From the NCBI RefSeq assembly GCF_002284565.1, contig NZ_NPKI01000015.1, positions 372,001 through 436,000 on the forward strand: DNA of 64,000 nt, given 5' to 3'. The position numbers and the translations under genes were made by a program. Positions 56,344 through 64,000 of this stretch are shown here, in pieces. The notes below the pieces were generated by a model. The model had not been told where the DNA came from. It did no database searches and saw only the letters and a list, made by a program, of their open reading frames with translations. Origin of the DNA: Mesorhizobium mediterraneum (GTDB lineage: Bacteria > Pseudomonadota > Alphaproteobacteria > Rhizobiales > Rhizobiaceae). How positions within the stretch are numbered: the first letter of the stretch is position 1; the number at the start of each line of letters is the position of its first letter.

Positions 56344-58716
56344 ATGAACATTCTCGAACGCTATCATGCCATGGAATACGGTCCGGCGCCGGAAGCCCGC
56401 AACGAGGCTGATGCCTGGCTTGCCGCGCGCGATTTTTCCAAAGCACTGTTCATCGGCGGCGACTGGAAAGCAGCCACAGGCGGCAAGACCTTCGAGACCA
56501 GCGATCCTGCCTCGGGCAAATTGTTGGCCAAGGTATCGGATGCCGGTGCCGCCGACATCGATGCCGCGGTTTCGGCCGCGGCAAAAGCGCTGCCGAAGTG
56601 GAGCGCATCCTCAGGCTACAGCCGAGCAAAAGTGCTCTATGCCATCGGCCGCTCCATGCAGCGCCACCAGCGTCTGTTCGCGGTGTTGGAATCGATCGAC
56701 AATGGCAAGCCGATCCGCGAAAGCCGCGACATCGACGTGCCACTGGCCATCCGCCATTTCATCCACCATGCCGGCTGGGCGCAGGCGTTGGACAGGGATT
56801 TTCCCGGCCATAAGGGCGTCGGCGTCGTCGGCCAGATCATCCCGTGGAACTTCCCGCTTTTGATGCTGGCCTGGAAGATCGCGCCGGCGCTCGCCGCGGG
56901 CTGCACCATCGTGCTGAAGCCGGCCGAGTTCACGCCGCTCACCGCCATCCTGTTTGCCGAGATCTGCGAACGATCCGGCGTGCCGAAGGGGGTCGTCAAC
57001 ATCGTCCAGGGCGGACCCGAAGCGGGCGCAGCAATCGTCAATCATCCCGGCGTCCAGAAGATCGCCTTCACCGGTTCGTCCGAGGTCGGCAAGATCATCC
57101 GCAAAGCCACCGCAGGCTCCGGCAAGAAATTGTCGCTGGAACTTGGCGGCAAGTCGGCCTTCGTCGTCTTCGAGGACGCCGATCTCGACAGCGCCGTCGA
57201 GGGACTGGTCGACGGCATCTGGTTCAACCAGGGCCAGGTCTGCTGTGCCGGCTCGCGCCTGCTGGTGCAGGAAGGCATCGCCGACGCCTTCATCGCCAAG
57301 GTCAAGACGCGGATGAGCCGGTTGCGCGTCGGCAGCCCGCTCGACAAGAACACCGATATCGGCCCGCTGGTCGACCTGACCCAGCTCGATCGCGTCAAGG
57401 GACTGGTTGCCGAAGGCGCCAAGCAGGGCGCTGTCTGCTGGCAGCCGGACGTGGCGCTGCCGTCCTCCGGCTATTACCACTTGCCGACGCTGGCGACAGG
57501 CGTTTCGCCGGCTAACATCCTGGCACAGGAGGAGGTATTCGGCCCGGTGCTCGCCACCATGACCTTCCGCAACACCGAGGAAGCGGTCGAGCTCGCCAAC
57601 AACACGCGCTACGGGCTGGCCGCCTCGGTGTGGAGCGAGAACGTCAACCTCGCACTGCACGTCGCGCCGCAATTGAAGGCCGGCGTCGTCTGGGTCAACG
57701 GCACCAACATGTTCGACGCCGCCTGCGGCTTCGGCGGCTACCGCGAGAGCGGTTTTGGCCGCGAAGGCGGGCGCGAGGGCATGTTCGAATATCTCTCGGC
57801 AAAGCTGCCGCTCGGCCCCGTCATCAAGCCGGCAACGGCTTCCGCCCAGCCTGTCGAGCAGGCCGAAAGCGACGCCATCGATCGCACGGCAAAACTGTTC
57901 ATCGGCGGTAAGCAGGTCCGGCCGGACGGCAATTATTCGATTGCGGTGGCTACCGCCAAGGGCAAGCTTGCCGGTGAGGTTGGTCTCGGCAGCCGCAAGG
58001 ATATCCGCGACGCCGTCTCCGCTGCCCGCGCTTGCAAGGCCTGGCCGGAGGCGACCGCCTACAACCGTGCCCAAGTGCTCTACTATCTGGCCGAGAACCT
58101 GTCCGGCCGTGCCGACGAGTTTGCGGCGCGCCTCACTCAGCTCGTCGGCGCCACCGCCAAGGCCGCGCGCGAAGAGGTCGAGTTGTCGATCGAGCGGCTG
58201 TTCCTCTATGCCGGCCTGGCCGACAAGTTCGAAGGCCGCGTCCACCAGCCGCCGGCCCGCGCCGTCACATTGGCACTGCACGAGCCGGTCGGCGTCGTCG
58301 GCATCGTGGCATCCGACAATGCGCCCCTGCTCGGCCTGATCTCGCTGGTTGCGCCGGCGCTCGCCATGGGCAACACTGTGGTCGCGGTGCCTTCGGAAAA
58401 ATATCCGCTGCTCGCCACCGATCTTTATCAGGTCATCGAATATTCCGACGTTCCGGCCGGCGCCATCAACATCGTCACCGGCCGCACCGCCGAGCTCGCC
58501 GGCGTGCTGGCCAAGCATGACGATGTCGACGGGCTCTGGGTGTTCGCCGATGTGGAAACCTGCGCCAAGGCGGAAGCGGACTCCGTCGGCAATCTCAAGC
58601 GCGTCTGGACCGGCAACGGCCGCAGCCTCGACTGGGCGTCGATCGAGGCCGCCGGCGATGCCTTCCTGCGCCGTGCCGTCGAGGTCAAGAACGTCTGGGT
58701 ACCTTACGGCGACTGA
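56344..58716 (+). CDS. Tandem aldehyde dehydrogenase (ALDH16-like)
   Basis: The 790-residue protein has two ALDH domains. The first has the complete catalytic site: Glu266 in SLELGGK, Cys300 in NQGQVCCAGSR and the IPWNFPLLM NAD-binding stretch. The second, about residue 514 on (AKLFIGGKQVRPDG), keeps the fold but shows no matching catalytic Cys/Glu, like the non-catalytic second domain in the ALDH16 family. ATG 56344 is 14 bases after deoC. It may oxidise acetaldehyde or other aldehydes; substrate not known. Confidence 0.88.
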   Translation: MNILERYHAMEYGPAPEARNEADAWLAARDFSKALFIGGDWKAATGGKTFETSDPASGKLLAKVSDAGAADIDAAVSAAAKALPKWSASSGYSRAKVLYAIGRSMQRHQRLFAVLESIDNGKPIRESRDIDVPLAIRHFIHHAGWAQALDRDFPGHKGVGVVGQIIPWNFPLLMLAWKIAPALAAGCTIVLKPAEFTPLTAILFAEICERSGVPKGVVNIVQGGPEAGAAIVNHPGVQKIAFTGSSEVGKIIRKATAGSGKKLSLELGGKSAFVVFEDADLDSAVEGLVDGIWFNQGQVCCAGSRLLVQEGIADAFIAKVKTRMSRLRVGSPLDKNTDIGPLVDLTQLDRVKGLVAEGAKQGAVCWQPDVALPSSGYYHLPTLATGVSPANILAQEEVFGPVLATMTFRNTEEAVELANNTRYGLAASVWSENVNLALHVAPQLKAGVVWVNGTNMFDAACGFGGYRESGFGREGGREGMFEYLSAKLPLGPVIKPATASAQPVEQAESDAIDRTAKLFIGGKQVRPDGNYSIAVATAKGKLAGEVGLGSRKDIRDAVSAARACKAWPEATAYNRAQVLYYLAENLSGRADEFAARLTQLVGATAKAAREEVELSIERLFLYAGLADKFEGRVHQPPARAVTLALHEPVGVVGIVASDNAPLLGLISLVAPALAMGNTVVAVPSEKYPLLATDLYQVIEYSDVPAGAINIVTGRTAELAGVLAKHDDVDGLWVFADVETCAKAEADSVGNLKRVWTGNGRSLDWASIEAAGDAFLRRAVEVKNVWVPYGD

Positions 58717-58895
58717 GCGGTCGCCTTTCACGCGGTCGGACAAAAAACGTTCGGGCTTGACGGCAGAAATGATGTTCTTTACCGAGAAAAAACATTTACG
58801 CGAACAGCGATACAGGCGGCACGATAGTGCCTATCTGGCACATTGCGCCTTGGCCGCGTGCCGGTAAAAACCGGGCGGCCACAGAGGAGAAAAGC

Positions 58896-59627
58896 ATGGC
58901 GGACCTGGCAGGCAAGATCATTGTCGTCACAGCGGCGGCGCAGGGCATCGGCCGGGCGAGCGCGCTGGCTTTCGCCAAGGCGGGCGCTGTCGTCCACGCC
59001 ACCGACATCAACGAGGTGATGCTCGCCGAACTCGGCAAGACGCCTGGGATCAAGACCCGCAAGCTCGACGTGCTGAATGACGAGGCGGTTTCAACCGCCT
59101 TTGCCGAGATAGGCGCCGTCGATGTGCTGTTCAACTGCGCCGGCTTCGTCCATTCGGGCTCGATCCTCGAGATGAAGGACGCCGACCTCGACTTTGCCTA
59201 TGATCTCAATGTCCGCTCGATGATCCGCACCATCCGCGCCGTGCTGCCCGGCATGCTGGAGCGCGGCGATGGCTCGATCATCAACATGGCGTCGCTGGCC
59301 AGCTCGACCAAGGGCGTGCCAAACCGCTTCGTCTATGGGCTGACCAAGGCGGCCGTCATCGGCCTGACCAAATCGGTCGCCGCCGACTATGTCGGCAAGG
59401 GCATCCGCTGCAACGCCATCTGCCCGGGCACGGTCGAAAGCCCGTCGCTGCAGGACCGCATGCATGCGCAGGGCGACTACGAGGCAGCTCGCGCCGCCTT
59501 CATCGCCCGCCAGCCGATGGGCCGCCTCGGCACACCAGAGGAAATTGCCGATCTCGCCGTCTATCTGGCCGGCGCCACCTATACGTCGGGACAGGCTTAC
59601 AATATCGACGGTGGCTGGTCGATTTAA
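58896..59627 (+). CDS. SDR oxidoreductase (BDH2/2-keto-3-deoxy-L-fuconate dehydrogenase-like)
   Basis: The 243-residue SDR has VTAAAQGIGR (11-20), NCAG (80-83), Ser133, Tyr147 and Lys151 (YGLTK). KAAVIGLTKSVAADYVGKGIRCNAICPGTVE, seen here in parts, is strongly like BDH2-type enzymes and the bacterial 2-keto-3-deoxy-L-fuconate dehydrogenase. Next to the FAH-family hydrolase it likely oxidises a ketodeoxy sugar acid. ATG 58896 has AGAGGAG upstream. Confidence 0.8.
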   Translation: MADLAGKIIVVTAAAQGIGRASALAFAKAGAVVHATDINEVMLAELGKTPGIKTRKLDVLNDEAVSTAFAEIGAVDVLFNCAGFVHSGSILEMKDADLDFAYDLNVRSMIRTIRAVLPGMLERGDGSIINMASLASSTKGVPNRFVYGLTKAAVIGLTKSVAADYVGKGIRCNAICPGTVESPSLQDRMHAQGDYEAARAAFIARQPMGRLGTPEEIADLAVYLAGATYTSGQAYNIDGGWSI

Positions 59628-59774
59628 GAGGCCATTTGGAACTCTACTCCGCCGGGCGCCTAGCGCGGTTTTCTGCGCTTCCGGTGCTCACGTACTTTAG
59701 GTACGCTCCGCTCCATTCGCCTCAGCGGAGCGAGTTTGCAAACGGCCTCTGGTCGCAACTGGGAGAAAAATTGC

Positions 59775-60620
59775 ATGAAACTGCTGCGCTATGGCGAGGC
59801 GGGGAGCGAACGCCCCGGCCTGCTCGATGCGGATGGGACGATCCGTGACCTCTCCGCCCATGTCACCGACATTGCCGGCAAGGCGCTCGACCCGGCATCC
59901 CTCGAGGCATTGTCGAAGCTCGATCCAAAATCGCTGCCGGCGGTTTCCGGCAAGCCGCGCATCGGCGCCTGCGTCGCCGGCACCGGCAAATTCATCTGCA
60001 TCGGCCTCAACTATTCCGACCACGCCGCCGAGACCGGCGCCACCGTGCCGCCGGAGCCGATCATCTTCATGAAGGCGAGCTCGGCCATCGTCGGGCCTGA
60101 TGACGACGTGCTGATCCCGCGCGGCTCGGTCAAGACCGACTGGGAAGTCGAGCTTGGCGTGGTCATCGGCAAAACCGCGAAATATGTCACCGAGGCCGAG
60201 GCGCTGGATTATGTCGCCGGCTATTGCGTCGCGCACGACGTTTCCGAACGCGCCTTCCAGGCCGAGCGTCAGGGCCAGTGGACCAAGGGCAAGAGCTGCG
60301 ACACCTTCGGGCCGATCGGCCCGTGGCTGGTGACCAAGGACGAGGTTAAGGACCCGCAGAACATCCCGATGTGGCTGAAGGTCAATGGCAAGACGATGCA
60401 GAACGGCTCGACCAAGACCATGGTCTATGGCGTCGCCTACCTGGTTTCCTACCTCAGCCAGTTCATGTCGCTGCATCCGGGCGACATCATCTCCACCGGC
60501 ACGCCTCCCGGCGTCGGCCTCGGCATGAAGCCGCCGGTGTTCCTCAAGGCCGGCGACGTCGTCGAGCTCGGCATCGAAGGGCTGGGCATCCAGAAGCAGA
60601 CGTTCAAGGCGGATTTGTAG
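59775..60620 (+). CDS. Fumarylacetoacetate hydrolase family protein (2,4-diketo-3-deoxy-L-fuconate hydrolase-like)
   Basis: The 281-residue FAH-domain protein has metal ligands Glu124 and Glu126 in DWEVELG and Asp155 in AHDVSE, plus GKSCDTFGPIGPW, FMSLHPGDIISTGTPPGVG, read in parts. The closest described role is splitting 2,4-diketo-3-deoxy-L-fuconate to pyruvate and lactate in the non-phosphorylative pathway. Pairing with the SDR supports this. ATG 59775 has GGGAGAAAAATT upstream. Confidence 0.85.
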   Translation: MKLLRYGEAGSERPGLLDADGTIRDLSAHVTDIAGKALDPASLEALSKLDPKSLPAVSGKPRIGACVAGTGKFICIGLNYSDHAAETGATVPPEPIIFMKASSAIVGPDDDVLIPRGSVKTDWEVELGVVIGKTAKYVTEAEALDYVAGYCVAHDVSERAFQAERQGQWTKGKSCDTFGPIGPWLVTKDEVKDPQNIPMWLKVNGKTMQNGSTKTMVYGVAYLVSYLSQFMSLHPGDIISTGTPPGVGLGMKPPVFLKAGDVVELGIEGLGIQKQTFKADL

Positions 60621-60661
60621 CGGCGCTCTGCCTTCTCCCCTTGTGGGAGAAGGAAGAGGCG

Positions 60662-61660
60662 CTACTTCAGCACCTTGCCATCGGCCCCGAACCGATAGGT
60701 CTTCGCCGGATCCGGCGTCGCATAAAGCGTGGCACCAGGCTCGGCATTGTAGACGCCGAAGATGCGCACGGTGATCAGGCCGGCCTTCTCGCAGTCGAGA
60801 TAGAGGTTGGTGTCGGCGCCGAGATGCTCGGCATGGACGACCGTGCCTTTCCAGGCGCCGGATTTCGCATCGACGGTCAAGTGCTCGGGACGGACGCCGA
60901 TGGTCTTGGCCGTCTCGCCAAGCCTGGCGCCGTCGACGAAATTCATCTTCGGTGAGCCGATGAAGCCGGCGACAAATTCATTCGCCGGGGAATTGTAAAG
61001 CTCCATCGGCCCGCCGATCTGCTCGATCTTTCCGGCGTTGAGCACGACGATCTTGTCGGCCAACGTCATCGCCTCGACCTGGTCGTGGGTGACATAGATC
61101 ATCGTTGCCTTCAGCCGGCGATGCAATTGCGCGATCTCCAGCCGCGTGTTGACGCGCAGTGCTGCATCGAGGTTCGACAGCGGCTCGTCGAACAGGAAAA
61201 GCTTGGGCTCACGCACCACGGCGCGGCCGATGGCGACGCGCTGACGCTGGCCGCCGGAAAGCTCGGCCGGGCGCCTTGCGAGATAGGGTTCCAGCGACAG
61301 CATAGAGGAGGCAATGCCGATGCGGCGGTCGATCTCGGCCGCCGGCGTGCCCGCCTGCTTGAGGCCGAGGCCCATATTGTTCTTCACCGTCAGATGCGGG
61401 TAGAGCGCGTAGGTCTGGAACACCATGGCGATGCCGCGTTTGGCCGGCGGCGTTGCGGAGACGTCCGCTCCGTCGATCACCACACGCCCCGAGGTCGAAT
61501 CCTCCAGTCCGGCGATGACCCTGAGCAGCGTCGACTTTCCGCAGCCGGAGGGGCCGACGAAGACGACGAACTCGCCATCGGTCACTTCGAGGTTGATGCC
61601 TTTCAGCACCTCGACCGGCCCAAAGGCCTTCTTCACATTCTCGATGTTCAGCGAGCCCAC
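60662..61660 (-). CDS. Sugar ABC transporter ATP-binding protein (UgpC/MalK type)
   Basis: The 332-residue ATPase has Walker [10 protein letters not shown] (36-44), LSGGQ (134-138), Walker B FLFDEP, the H-loop VTHDQVEAM and a C-terminal OB-type domain. It is closely related to smoK but carries differences in the domain around residues 95-130. It is the last gene (minus strand) of a sugar operon whose permease enters the window at 63408. It could serve a transporter for the sugar acid pathway encoded beside it. Confidence 0.92.
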   Translation of the reverse strand: MGSLNIENVKKAFGPVEVLKGINLEVTDGEFVVFVGPSGCGKSTLLRVIAGLEDSTSGRVVIDGADVSATPPAKRGIAMVFQTYALYPHLTVKNNMGLGLKQAGTPAAEIDRRIGIASSMLSLEPYLARRPAELSGGQRQRVAIGRAVVREPKLFLFDEPLSNLDAALRVNTRLEIAQLHRRLKATMIYVTHDQVEAMTLADKIVVLNAGKIEQIGGPMELYNSPANEFVAGFIGSPKMNFVDGARLGETAKTIGVRPEHLTVDAKSGAWKGTVVHAEHLGADTNLYLDCEKAGLITVRIFGVYNAEPGATLYATPDPAKTYRFGADGKVLK

Positions 61661-61696
61661 GGCGTTCCTCCGGATTGGAATGTGGGCGCAGAAGCA

Positions 61697-61850
61697 CCCC
61701 CCTCTGGCCTGCCGGCCATCTCCCCCTCAAGGGGGGAGATTGGCAGCTTTGACGCCGCCGCACTCTTCTCGATGTTGGTGATTGGCGAAAGAAAACGTGA
61801 CGGCAAATCTCCCCCCTTGAGGGGGAGATGGCCGGCAGGCCAGAGGGGGG
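61697..61850. repeat. Composite intergenic palindrome (copy D), 45-base perfect arms
   Basis: Left arm 61697-61741 and right arm 61806-61850 are exact inverted complements of 45 bases (starting CCCCCCTCTGGCCTGC). The 64-base loop carries GGTGATTGGCGAAA at 61777-61790, as in copy B. Each arm also has CTCCCCCTCAAGGGGGGAG folding on itself. It lies between the Gfo/Idh gene and the ATPase gene inside the operon. Confidence 0.8.
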
Positions 61851-61886
61851 CGCCGTAGAGCGCAACTCCGGACGATAATTCTCTTG

Positions 61887-62942
61887 TCACAATCGCACCG
61901 CCTTTCCACTGCGTACGCTCTCGTCGGCGGCAAGGCAGACGGCGAGCGACTTCACCGCGTCGTCCATGTGGCGGGTCAAGTCGAGATCCTCGCGGATCGC
62001 CTTCAGCAAAAAAAACTGTTCGAGATCGCAGAGATCCTGATGGCCGGGCTCACCCTCCATCGACAGCATCTCATCCGCCTTGGCGAACTTGCCGTCCGCA
62101 CCGGTTGCCGCGCTGTGCAGGCGGATGGTCGAGGTCTTGGTGTGGGTGTCGATGTCATCGGATCTGACACCCTCCTTCATGACGATCGACACGCAGCCAT
62201 GGGGGGAGATCACATCCTTGACGAAGAAGGCGGTCTCCGAGATCATCGGCCCCCAGCCGGCCTCGTACCAGCCGACCGAGCCATCGTCGAACAGCACCTG
62301 CAGGTGGCCGTAATTGTACATCGATGGCGCGATCTCATCGCTCAGCCGCAGCCCCATGCCGCGCACCTCGACCGGCCTGGCGTCGGTGATCTGCAGCATC
62401 ACGTCGAGATAGTGCACGCCGCAATCGACGATCGGCGACGTCGTCTGCATCAATTGCTTGTGCGTCTCCCAGCTATGACCGGAGGATTGCTGGTTGAGGT
62501 TCATGCGGAACACGTAAGGGCCGCCGAGCTTGCGCGCCTCGGCGATCAGCCTGATCCAGGACGGATGATGGCGCAGGATGTAGCCGATCACCAGTTTTTT
62601 GCCGTTGGCCTTGGCTGCCGCGACCACGCGTTTGGCGTCCGCCACCGTCGTCGCCAACGGCTTTTCGACAAAGACATGGCAGCCGGCCTCGAACGCCTTG
62701 ACCGCATAGTCGGCATGGCTGTCGGAATAGGTGGCGATACAGGCGACATCGGGTTTCTCGTCGCGCAGCGCCTCGTCGAAGGAGCGCCTGATATCATAGC
62801 CGGAAAGCCCGGCCGGCAACGGCACGTCCGAGCGGTTGACCAGTGCCGCGATCTGGAACCCCGGATTGGTGTGATAGGCCAGCGCATGGCTGCGGCCCAT
62901 ATTGCCCAGACCGGCGACGACGACGCGAAGAGGTTCGGCCAT
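61887..62942 (-). CDS. Gfo/Idh/MocA-family oxidoreductase
   Basis: The 351-residue protein has the Rossmann motif AGLGNMGRSHALAY (10-23), EKPLATT (93-99) with the catalytic Lys, and HYLDVM with the probable His. These enzymes oxidise inositols, glucose-like sugars or sugar derivatives with NAD(P). It sits between the DUF4304 gene and the ABC ATPase, so it probably works on the imported compound; identity open. Confidence 0.88.
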   Translation of the reverse strand: MAEPLRVVVAGLGNMGRSHALAYHTNPGFQIAALVNRSDVPLPAGLSGYDIRRSFDEALRDEKPDVACIATYSDSHADYAVKAFEAGCHVFVEKPLATTVADAKRVVAAAKANGKKLVIGYILRHHPSWIRLIAEARKLGGPYVFRMNLNQQSSGHSWETHKQLMQTTSPIVDCGVHYLDVMLQITDARPVEVRGMGLRLSDEIAPSMYNYGHLQVLFDDGSVGWYEAGWGPMISETAFFVKDVISPHGCVSIVMKEGVRSDDIDTHTKTSTIRLHSAATGADGKFAKADEMLSMEGEPGHQDLCDLEQFFLLKAIREDLDLTRHMDDAVKSLAVCLAADESVRSGKAVRL

Positions 62943-62943
62943 T

Positions 62944-63411
62944 TCAATCTGCCTTTTCTTGCCTGCGAGCTGCGAGAGCCACCATTACCTGTGGCTCGCA
63001 TTCATCTGCGACCCGCAGAGCCGCTTCTTCACTGTCGCAGCGGGCCAAAAGTCGGAAGCCATAGGCACCGACTCCTTCCTTGATCAGCGAAAGCCTATGA
63101 TCGTCAGACAAGGGATGCTCAAGATTGAGCGCCTGGGTGAACGCCTTCGACTGCTCGTCTTCCATCTGGGAATTGACGCGCCAACGAACATGACAGTTGT
63201 ATTCCTTCGGCCGGCGCTCCGCCCCGAACCGCGTCAACCAGATGGCAGCGTTGAGATAGAACTGCGGTCCCCAGGAAGACTTCTGAAGGTTTAGCAAGCA
63301 GACGGTCTCCGGCCATTCGCGGTAGAAATTCGTGGCGCGCACGCCTCGAAATCCATAGCGGCTCGCTGTCTCGACAAGGGCCTGTACGATAATCTCTCGA
63401 CCATCACTCAT
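62944..63411 (-). CDS. DUF4304-domain protein
   Basis: The 155-residue product has the DUF4304 pattern: REIIVQALVETASRYGFRG, TNFYREWPETVCLLNLQKSSWGPQFYLNAAIWL (only in part) and a short mixed end. The family is unannotated, often found near toxins or odd insertions. Its start overlaps the permease stop by four bases (ATGA), so it is translated with the transporter. Function unknown. Confidence 0.8.
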   Translation of the reverse strand: MSDGREIIVQALVETASRYGFRGVRATNFYREWPETVCLLNLQKSSWGPQFYLNAAIWLTRFGAERRPKEYNCHVRWRVNSQMEDEQSKAFTQALNLEHPLSDDHRLSLIKEGVGAYGFRLLARCDSEEAALRVADECEPQVMVALAARRQEKAD

Positions 63412-64000
63412 TTGACGGCTCCGGAAGTGATGCCGCGGATCAGCTGCCGCGAGAAGATGACGTAGAGGATCAGCACCGGCATGATCGCCAGCGACAGTGC
63501 CGCCAGGATCGCGTTCCAGTTGGTGACGAACTGGCCGAGGAACAGCTGGGCGCCGAGCGTCACCGTCTTGGTCTCCTCCGACGGCGCCAGGATCAGCGGA
63601 AACCACAGATCATTCCAGATCGGGATCATGGTGAAGACCGCGACCGTCGCCATCGATGGCCGCACCAGCGGCAGCACCAGCCGGAAGAAGATGGTGTATT
63701 CGGACAGCCCGTCGATCCTGCCCGCATTCTTCAGATCGTCGGATACCTGCTTCATGAACTCCGACAGGATGAAGACGGCGAGCGGCAGGCCTTGCGCGGT
63801 GTAGACCAGGATCAGCGCTGTCAGCGTGTTGACCAGCCCACTCATCACCATCAGCTGCAAGATGGCGACGGTGCCAAGGCGGATCGGGATCATGATGCCG
63901 AGCGCCAGGTAAAGCCCCATCAGCGAGTTGCCGCGAAAGCGGTATTCGGACAGCGCGAAGGCCGCCATCGCGCCGAACAGCAGCACGAAGAACAGCGAAG
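63408..64000 (-). CDS. Sugar ABC transporter permease (MalG type), partial
   Basis: The frame is open to the right edge; the start is outside. About 197 residues are visible with five hydrophobic segments, the docking loop LKNAGRIDGLSE and the C-terminal RQLIRGITSGAVK typical of MalG-like permeases. It is in the same operon as the Gfo/Idh gene and the ATPase. Confidence 0.9.
   Translation of the reverse strand, partial: SLFFVLLFGAMAAFALSEYRFRGNSLMGLYLALGIMIPIRLGTVAILQLMVMSGLVNTLTALILVYTAQGLPLAVFILSEFMKQVSDDLKNAGRIDGLSEYTIFFRLVLPLVRPSMATVAVFTMIPIWNDLWFPLILAPSEETKTVTLGAQLFLGQFVTNWNAILAALSLAIMPVLILYVIFSRQLIRGITSGAVK

Noticed and set aside
56611..58743. 710-residue minus-strand frame over the aldehyde dehydrogenase
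   Set aside because: Antisense shadow; Gly/Arg/Asp-rich and lacks any motif, while the plus strand codes the tandem ALDH.

Overview
The window looks like a chromosomal segment of a high-GC Rhizobiales bacterium, most likely Mesorhizobium or a close relative. The reasons are a sorbitol/mannitol operon in the smoEFGK-smoS-mtlK order, a urease cluster interleaved with small accessory genes, a NodF/NodE-like pair, many periplasmic-binding-protein transporters, and several families of long intergenic palindromes of a kind common in this group. The species assignment is inference from gene content and sequence style, not from a search.

Layout: 1-235 is the tail of an amino-acid ABC permease. 363-3040 holds a small lipoprotein, a MATE exporter and a histidine phosphatase. 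3061-12080 (minus strand) is a polyol uptake and oxidation operon: binding protein, two permeases and ATPase, sorbitol dehydrogenase, mannitol 2-dehydrogenase, a HAD phosphatase and an FGGY kinase. It is followed by a LysR and a SorC-type regulator. 14700-16103 holds a HAD phosphatase and a class II aldolase-like protein. 16190-25414 (mainly minus) is the urease cluster: ureD, ureA, DUF1272, hupE/ureJ, ureB, ureC, ureE, ureF, DUF3995 and ureG, interrupted by two plus-strand secreted proteins, a DUF29 protein and a membrane protein. 25531-26998 is a nodFE-like acyl carrier protein and ketosynthase pair, divergent from ureD. 27136-33608 holds a GST, a basic Ala/Lys-rich protein, a P-loop kinase, a mutarotase-like protein, a membrane coiled-coil protein and a penicillin-binding-type peptidase.

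At 33997-34073 there is a tRNA-Arg(CCG). Directly downstream (34463-42201) is a tightly packed six-gene defence-type operon: Vsr-like nuclease, ribbon-helix-helix protein, cytosine-5 methyltransferase, DUF262 protein, Z1-domain ATPase and PD-(D/E)XK nuclease. Z1 and this nuclease family are known from methylase-linked operons that carry a MutL/MORC-type ATPase. Here that ATPase is absent and a DUF262 protein sits in its place, which makes this the strongest candidate for a new system variant in the window. No integrase or duplicated tRNA end was found.

42584-64000 returns to ordinary metabolic genes: small hypotheticals, a MarR regulator with two matching operator-like sites beside an ICMT-like methyltransferase, metQ-metN-metI, a GcvT-like protein, an amino-acid binding protein, a probable frameshifted gene, hyuB-hyuA divergent from a ferredoxin-NADP reductase, deoC with an ALDH16-like tandem aldehyde dehydrogenase, and an SDR/FAH pair resembling non-phosphorylative L-fucose breakdown. 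The window ends in a sugar ABC operon (ATPase, Gfo/Idh oxidoreductase, DUF4304 protein, partial permease).
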